From M55B112 sp040880545 (GTDB lineage Bacteria > Bacteroidota > Bacteroidia > Bacteroidales > GCA-2748055): a stretch of DNA of 8,602 nucleotides. Under the pieces are notes generated by a model. That model was not told where the DNA came from. It saw only the letters and a list, made by a program, of their open reading frames with translations, and did no database searches. Below, piece after piece: positions 6,801-8,602 of this stretch (position 1 is its first letter; every line of letters begins with the position of its first letter). Where the stretch lies: assembly GCA_040880545.1 (NCBI GenBank), contig JBBDIE010000012.1, positions 1-8,602 of the forward strand, read 5' to 3'. A program made the translations under genes and the position numbers.

Positions 6801-8056
6801 TCGGTTGAAGGTGCCACATCGCCATTACCCGCGTCGATGCAGGGTGAATTGGGGAGCGGATAAAGCGTTACCGTATCCAGTAGCGGGTCGGCGATAAAAT
6901 TCCCGTCACCCAGGGTACCAGTCTGGTCCGCCTCCATCCGCGAATAGGAGATCTCGTGCTCATCATTTGTATCCATGCTATAGACACCCCGGTAATTGAT
7001 CGCTTCATTTTCGAGTAAAACGGTATTGACCATCACCATGGCATTGCCCTCGTAACCCACTGCGCCAGCAACGGGAGCCTCGTTCCTGAAAAAAACGCAG
7101 TTGGTGATCCTGTTTTTCCATAAGTTATAATACACCCCACCGCCAAGTCCCTCCGCGCTGTTCTCCCTGATGATGCAGTTGCTTAGCTGGCCGTTATTGA
7201 AAAGCGCTCCCCCGTCTTTACCACATGCATTGTACCTGAATATGGAGTTGTTGAAATAGTTGACACCTCCATCCCCGAAAAAAGCACCGCCTGATCCTGC
7301 CGCCCGATTATTTTCAAAGAGGCAGTGGTCAAATACATTCCCGTTCGTATTTTCACTTCCGGCGGCTCCACCTCCATGAGTGTTTCCTGTGCCGATTATC
7401 TGCTGGTTCTCCCTGAAAACACAGTTTGAAATCACATTATTGGAACCTCCCTCGATAAAAATGGCCCCACCCCTGTCTTCGGCTACATTGTTCTGAAAGG
7501 TACAATTGATGATGGTCTTATTCTGAACATAGTGTAGGTGTATCCCACCCCCAACAATCATTTCGCTTCCTCCACCTTCAACCGCATAGCCACCCTCTAT
7601 GATGAAACCGTCGATAGACGCTGCAAGCTCGTTACTAACACCAAACTTGACCACATGATATACATTGTCGGTGCTATCGCCCGCCACGCCGATATCACCG
7701 CTCAGGATGACAGGGTTGCTTTTGTAATCGCGTTCCGACAGCGATGTTTCAAACCCGGAGAACCCTCCGATCAGCGTGATCTCCTTTTCGATGTTGAAAA
7801 CAGCAAGACGCGGGGTTGTATGGGCCTCCGGATAGTAGGTTCCGGCAGCCACCCAGATTGTATCCGTTGCAGCGGCAGCATCAATGGCTTCATAGACTGT
7901 GGTATAGGCTGCGACCCACGAACTCCCGTCACCACCGGTTCCGGCATCAGCATCAACGTAGATTACTGTAGCCATCCCTGGAATGCGGGCGAGCAGGAAA
8001 ATAAAAAAAATGAAAAACAGGCGCGTACCTTGGGTATTAAAAACTGATTCTTTCAT
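812..8056 (-). CDS. Giant modular parallel beta-helix surface protein with T9SS sorting domain
   Basis: This is a 2414-residue exported protein with no recognised catalytic motif. A signal peptide (residues about 1-29) is followed by a Pmp-like beta-helix domain (about 30-449). Four homologous modules follow: A 455-870, B 878-1260, C 1267-1673 and D 1682-2104. Then come Ig/PKD-like segments (about 2108-2335) and a T9SS C-terminal sorting domain (about 2346-2414). The helix regions are rich in NNxF, GNxF and similar turns typical of right-handed parallel beta-helix (PbH1) repeats. The expected route is Sec export, then the type IX system across the outer membrane, ending secreted or attached at the surface. 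The first ATG is preferred because only it includes the hydrophobic export segment; the next Met (residue 28) would remove it. No good Shine-Dalgarno precedes it. The reading frame is intact throughout, with no frameshift. Adhesion or glycan binding is plausible for such proteins but is inference only; a polysaccharide-degrading role cannot be excluded. The neighbours give no hint of function. Confidence 0.93.
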   Translation of the reverse strand: MKESVFNTQGTRLFFIFFIFLLARIPGMATVIYVDADAGTGGDGSSWVAAYTTVYEAIDAAAATDTIWVAAGTYYPEAHTTPRLAVFNIEKEITLIGGFSGFETSLSERDYKSNPVILSGDIGVAGDSTDNVYHVVKFGVSNELAASIDGFIIEGGYAVEGGGSEMIVGGGIHLHYVQNKTIINCTFQNNVAEDRGGAIFIEGGSNNVISNCVFRENQQIIGTGNTHGGGAAGSENTNGNVFDHCLFENNRAAGSGGAFFGDGGVNYFNNSIFRYNACGKDGGALFNNGQLSNCIIRENSAEGLGGGVYYNLWKNRITNCVFFRNEAPVAGAVGYEGNAMVMVNTVLLENEAINYRGVYSMDTNDEHEISYSRMEADQTGTLGDGNFIADPLLDTVTLYPLPNSPCIDAGNGDVAPSTDLTGNVRRDDIYKSNTGVGTPAYADIGAYEFQGNSSMNGAFTIGASGDFESFSEAVDSLVALGINGDVFFDVEAGTYNEQLTLPVIAGASDTSRIVFRSATGDSTTVVLTFGATTEQENYTLKLDGTDYISFENMTFRSTGSTYARILEIAGGTKHNSFLNNRFEGVEQQSELVYKDATTFSRDSFILFSNNHFLNGKYAMDWSSSYELSLSGNIFTQQSDHAILMELGYIPSVTGNLFYSERAMTAITLNQFMVYYTIEKNRIYLKNGGKGVITNGRGLADTDTSTLINNYIYLNTHHADAAVEISASSSYAIRLKSMHNTIHVTGDNSASACFVTNDFSYIYLTSRNNNFVNMAGGPVLSGYKGYGDYNNLYTNGSYITKSNDYTNLEIFQLETNRELNSLSVQPYFVSDTSWIPTHPALNNSGFNVGVTEDIEGNSRTIETPDIGAGEFTPPSPVPFHGSYVIGGATPDYESLNGAVDALVLNGIDGAVVFTIEADTLYEFVRIPEIDGASATNTITFTSAGSDTAVLQSNHRYTLYLDGADYMIINQLKILNEYTSSYYDPSNVILENGANNNQFTNNYFKRERLDNSAYLIRVNASLDTGNVIASNIFEDGRKGIYFSGNDAELESGNQIINNRFNNFSWHCIQLNRQKQFLISGNTISDGVNSSNGITVTGSGNGLISNNIINNRGSYQVIGIKTEACDSLKIYFNTLRNEKGSPLMVGGSNLDLKNNILVHTGFEPSIICSDSTGFESDYNVFYSNSALGKMNWLGSNIGTLEAWQDSSGNDTHSMFFEPEFVSIDDLHTVDLRLNGRATPLADVTIDIDGEARHSAHPDIGADETDLGFPMAGEYPVGPSRQLKSFNAAVDSLLQVGIIEPVLFLVDNGIYNEQLVIPEIPLSDEGKTVTFRSVDGDSTAVKITYTPVDGEPLYTVLLDGADRISFEGISFENNTMNARVIEFRGGAEDNIISGCHLYSPSTEHALVFSNGDKDSNNRFSNNYFSDGGYGIYFIGDESGFEEWNVIENNIFHNQHQSGIYMQYQQWTSITGNMITHAAPIEVFWTGIYLLDCNGQYNDDQSYQKSIVANNMIHYHATGQSAGIALKNVVAHSIFHNSVNIYGDSNESRSLNMEDACNSTLVFNNMLVNKAGGVIIYAAASGVRYDYNLLHSNSDRFIYTNQWVNSLVEWQSTGNGAHSIDMDPGFLSDSDLHTFNLELMGKGIAIGEISHWLELTGVTEDYDGDARDSRIAVVGADVIAAECGGPLNGGYRVGTGADYETMDDALIALAGCGISGTVTLSVEPGAYNWQISLPPAFPGYDPAEDSLIVRSSTGVAADVVISYDSQPEKNYLLKVNGLDNFVLQHITLEALSSNQGRLLEIAGGTHSGYYEGNVFKGIESDDSSDQLALVFSPAGTADSSIRLIDNHFLNGSYGIILEKPDTREDYLEISGNHFLNQSHGMLLFNDMVLAEIAGNSVQSDHATFSAIGAGSECDSLSIRKNVFRIGSASEFQVNSRAGSTLLSNNAFRLHTTGSNRAYVVYPRNDLYLYHNTMVVSGDNANSSIYYAASNSCDHFVQQNNVLANLAGGKLYSIAFDIPEVESDHNNLYSSGDVFGLWEGVTYDQFTDFVSVTGLDQHSFSADPQFRDDTTWYSRHVLHNNTGVAVEGMITDLDGNERDVLTPDLGAEEFEEGIFSLGTDRRVCSYDSYTMDAGIGFDSYLWSDDTNLRLVIADTAGYGPGEQEIWLEVSIGGVEYRDTVLLTFSAPVATPVSDYCFNSDQDTIHIIAGEGASWSWDRGDTTQTLVVNYEERSYFNVTVTDSYGCVDEGSIMVHYNNCLADMNLEDEITINKSDQLDLSAHQCNDDPMFDYIWSTGGDTYSIKLSGSDLGVGDHTVWVEVLNGFANYCGSSDTLVIHVEKDVGVLEPAVPGFRVYPNPSTGKMIIEGEGITNVEVYNMQGLMLIKTNEVHDFDLGHFPAGTYLLRVWADDRYSIKKIQLL
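815..1021 (-). other. T9SS type A C-terminal sorting domain of the giant protein
   Basis: This covers residues 2346-2414. The landmarks are FRVYPNPSTGKMIIEG (2346-2361), then VEVYNMQGLMLIKT (2367-2380), DLGHFPAGTYLLRV (2387-2400) and the terminal SIKKIQLL. The P-N-P, V-x-x-Y/D-x-x-G and L-x-x-x-x-x-G-x-Y strands are the defining pattern of the Por secretion system C-terminal domain. In the family it directs passage through the type IX translocon and is then usually cleaved, with the cargo released or attached to anionic lipopolysaccharide. This is the strongest taxonomic marker in the window. Confidence 0.93.
1052..1735 (-). other. Ig/PKD-like segments of the giant protein
   Basis: This covers residues about 2108-2335. 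I see about three segments of 70-80 residues with the pattern of gliding-motility and PKD-like repeats common in Bacteroidota. The first runs from LGTDRRVCSYDSYTMDAG to FDSYLWSDD and a terminal strand. The second runs from DYCFNSDQDTI to WSWDRGDTTQTLVV and VTVTDSYGCVDEG. The third runs from LDLSAHQCNDDP to DYIWSTGGDTYSI and WVEVLNG. Each has a Cys early, a Y/WxW core strand and a final beta strand. They probably act as a spacer between the helix modules and the sorting domain. Boundaries are approximate. Confidence 0.65.
1745..3013 (-). repeat. Module D of the giant protein
   Basis: This covers residues 1682-2104. It opens with LNGGYRVGTGADYETMDDAL and ALAGCGISGTVTLSVEPGAYN. The central marker is the variant YLLKVNGLDNFVLQHITL (1766-1783), in which the Asp of LDG is replaced by Asn. 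LLEIAGGT (1793-1800) matches ILEIAGGT of module A, and DNHFLNGSYGI matches SNNHFLNGKYAM of module A, so D and A are related beyond the start and end blocks. It closes with SDHNNLYSSGD, DPQFRDDTTW, DLDGNER and TPDLGAEEF (2096-2104). Confidence 0.8.
3038..4258 (-). repeat. Module C of the giant protein, with a degraded closing motif
   Basis: This covers residues about 1267-1673. It opens with MAGEYPVGPSRQLKSFNAAV and has YNEQLVIPEIP, very like module A. The central marker is YTVLLDGADRISFEGISF (1350-1367). Helix turns include SNNYF, ENNIF, TGNMI and ANNMI. The closing part has YDYNLLHSNSD, LVEWQSTGNGAHSI and DPGFLSDSDLH. It ends DYDGDAR, but then reads AVVGADV instead of the PDIGAxE of its sister modules, so the final signature is partly lost while the reading frame is intact. 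Confidence 0.78.
4277..5425 (-). repeat. Module B of the giant protein
   Basis: This covers residues 878-1260. It opens with FHGSYVIGGATPDYESLNG and a VDALVLNGIDGAVVF stretch. The central marker is YTLYLDGADYMIINQLKI (955-972). Helix turns include TNNYF, ASNIF, INNRF and SNNII. The closing part has SDYNVFYSN, then LEAWQDSSGNDTHS and EFVSIDDLH, and ends DIDGEAR with HPDIGADE (1253-1260). At about 383 residues it is the shortest module. The L-x-x-W-Q ... H-S ... DLH block is shared with module C but weaker in A, which suggests B and C are the closest pair. Confidence 0.8.
5447..6694 (-). repeat. Module A of the giant protein (first of four homologous modules)
   Basis: This covers residues 455-870. 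The opening block is NGAFTIGASGDFESFSEAVD, followed by ALGINGDVFFDVEAGTYNEQ. The central marker is YTLKLDGTDYISFENMTF (538-555), after which NNRF, SNNHF, SGNIF and TGNLF turns mark beta-helix coils. The closing part has DYNNLYTNG (787-795), QPYFVSD and then DIEGNSR with TPDIGAGEF (862-870). The four modules share this order of landmarks, so they are internal duplicates, although strongly diverged. Its start block follows directly after the closing signature of the N-terminal domain. Confidence 0.8.
6710..7969 (-). other. N-terminal Pmp-like beta-helix domain of the giant protein
   Basis: This covers residues about 30-449. It opens with YVDADAGTGGDGSSW and a TIWVAAGTYYP stretch, the usual entry to secreted beta-helix domains. 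Between about 181 and 334 it carries repeated strands of the form N-C-x-F-x-x-N followed by GGA or GGG: FQNN then RGGAIF, FREN, FENN then SGGAFF, FRYN then DGGALF, IREN then LGGGVYY, and FFRN. GGA(I/L/V) plus FxxN is the hallmark of chlamydial polymorphic membrane protein repeats. The domain closes with SPCIDAG (404-410), DLTGNVR and YADIGAYEF (441-449), a closing signature seen in so-called choice-of-anchor beta-helix proteins. I infer a structural stacked helix; no active site is recognisable. Confidence 0.75.
7970..8056 (-). other. Signal peptide of the giant protein
   Basis: Residues 1-29 show a short polar start with Lys2 and Arg12, then an uninterrupted hydrophobic core LFFIFFIFLLA (13-23), then a region ending in GMA before TVIYVDADAG. 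Cleavage after Ala29 is my estimate. There is no lipobox Cys, so this looks like a standard signal peptidase I substrate, as expected for T9SS cargo. Confidence 0.8.
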
Positions 8057-8082
8057 GTCGGGGTGTTTTGAAAGGTTCTATT

Positions 8083-8230
8083 TTCATACATAATGAACGA
8101 CCGGTAACAACAAACCGACTCATAATGAAGCGTCCTGTTGTTCCTGACGTGAAGACTTCATACATAAAGAGCGATCGGCATGACCTGTGAAGAAATACGG
8201 GTCATTCGGAGTCATGCATAAAATGCTTAG
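8083..8230. repeat. Cluster of four related ~20-base direct repeats upstream of the giant gene
   Basis: Two full copies lie at 8083-8104 and 8157-8178, agreeing at 19 of 22 positions (plus-strand form TTCATACATAAtGAaCGAcCGG). Two degenerate copies lie between and beyond them: CTCATAATGAAGCGTCC at 8119-8135 and GTCATGCATAAAATGCTTAG at 8211-8230. Start-to-start spacings are 36, 38 and 54 bases. AACAACA (8106-8112) and TGTTGTT (8136-8142) form an inverted pair, and ATGACC (8180-8185) pairs with GGTCAT (8200-8205). The cluster may be operator-like or the leftover of local duplication. Confidence 0.5.
8085..8114 (-). promoter_or_regulatory. Candidate Bacteroidota-type promoter of the giant gene
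   Basis: Read on the minus strand, TTTG (8114-8111) is followed after 18 bases by TATGTATG (8092-8085). The known Bacteroidota primary sigma consensus is TTTG, 19 or so bases, TAnnTTTG, so the downstream box differs by one base. The implied transcription start near 8078 would give a leader of about 20 bases to the ATG at 8056. The same TATGTATG occurs in the second full copy of the upstream repeat (8159-8166), but there without an upstream TTTG at the right distance. Confidence 0.42.
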
Positions 8231-8300
8231 AATTATTAAAGATATAAAAATCGGGAAACTAACACGAAAATAAAACCTGTTCTACAGACATTTCCTTCCC

Positions 8301-8321
8301 ACGCAGCGTAATGCGTTTTTT
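8301..8321 (+). terminator. Short hairpin followed by a T-run
   Basis: ACGCA (8301-8305) pairs with TGCGT (8312-8316) around a six-base loop, followed by T to 8321. This is the form of a small intrinsic terminator on the plus strand, but the stem is only five base pairs and no plus-strand gene lies upstream within the window. It could instead be a folded element near the left end of the adjacent IS200-like sequence. Confidence 0.25.
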
Positions 8322-8416
8322 GATACAGCTTCAAATAAATGTCACTACAAACCGATTTTTACCTCTCTTATCACATTAACTATAAATTGTCCCTTGTTTA
8401 ACTAAAATCAATTATT

Positions 8417-8602
8417 ATGTCAGGTTACACGCAACTTCTTTTACAGATTTTTTTTGCCACAAAGTACCGGGAAAAAGTGTTGAATAGTTCTAATCAGGAT
8501 CTATTATTTAGTGTCTGGATCATAATGTCCGATATACTCATGAATAGTTTATTTTCAGCGGTATTCGTGAGCTCGTTGCACTCGGTTCTGCGTTACGCTT
8601 GT
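8417..8602 (+). pseudogene. N-terminal fragment of an IS200/IS605-family (Y1) transposase, runs off the window
   Basis: The frame opens with ATG at 8417 and stays open for 62 codons to the window end. Residues 1-31 (MSGYTQLLLQIFFATKYREK, then VLNSSNQDLLF) match the start of IS200-like single-strand transposases, which typically read S-x-Y-T-Q-I ... QIVF-T-K-x-REK ... L. These are HUH/Y1 enzymes that cut and rejoin single-stranded DNA ends. After that the family expects roughly KYIxGIIKxKxCHLYRINGxxDHxHI. Here only SVWII is faintly similar, and residues 38-62 (MSDILMNSLFSAVF onward) do not match; the other two frames do not restore it. The HUH motif should appear near residue 60 and is absent. 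I therefore read this as a broken or chimeric remnant rather than a working gene. A diverged intact gene continuing beyond the window is less likely. Confidence 0.55.

Larger units (their letters stand above)
8057..8416. other. Gene-free region upstream of the giant gene
   Basis: These 360 bases separate the divergently oriented giant gene (minus) and the transposase fragment (plus). The part nearest the giant gene (8083-8230) holds four related short repeats and a promoter candidate. The middle (about 8226-8280) is AT-rich. A short hairpin with a T-run lies at 8301-8321. I see no convincing ORF and no tRNA or other RNA gene. No Shine-Dalgarno is evident before either start. Confidence 0.7.

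Noticed and set aside
7538..8047. A 169-codon plus-strand open frame opposite the start of the giant gene
   Set aside because: It lies wholly antisense to the signal peptide and Pmp-like domain, has no recognisable motif, and its composition is that of an antisense shadow.
812..8056. The giant gene as a multi-gene operon or a frameshifted set of genes
   Set aside because: The frame is continuous from signal peptide to sorting domain, and the module order is coherent, so it is one gene.
812..8056. A pectate lyase or other polysaccharide lyase assignment for the beta-helix protein
   Set aside because: The fold would allow it, but I see no catalytic signature, so an enzymatic label would be invented.

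Overview
The window looks like a chromosomal stretch from a member of the Bacteroidota. The main reason is a giant exported protein that ends in a type IX secretion system (T9SS) C-terminal sorting domain, a signal known only from that phylum. The minus-strand promoter candidate in the Bacteroidota style and the lack of strong Shine-Dalgarno sequences agree with this. I cannot name a genus.

Layout, left to right. Positions 1-602 (minus) hold a nearly complete or complete Mn-type superoxide dismutase. Positions 603-811 are an AT-rich gap with one inverted repeat. Positions 812-8056 (minus) are one uninterrupted gene of 2414 codons, about 84% of the window. Positions 8057-8416 hold no gene but contain a cluster of short repeats and a promoter candidate. 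Positions 8417-8602 (plus) carry the N-terminal start of an IS200/IS605-type transposase that loses family resemblance after about 31-36 residues and runs off the window edge.

The giant protein reads, in order: a signal peptide; a beta-helix domain with chlamydial Pmp-like GGA/FxxN repeats; four homologous modules of about 380-420 residues, each opening with a recognisable start block and closing with a D-x-x-G-x-x-R / D-I-G-A signature; about three Ig/PKD-like segments; and the T9SS sorting domain. It should be exported by Sec and then by T9SS, and be secreted or anchored on the cell surface. Its ligand or activity cannot be read from the sequence.

The superoxide dismutase and the giant gene share a strand but are 209 bases apart and have no evident functional link. 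I see no RNA gene, CRISPR array or multi-gene defence or biosynthetic system. The most distinctive item is the fourfold modular architecture of the surface protein, which is new in detail but built from known kinds of parts.
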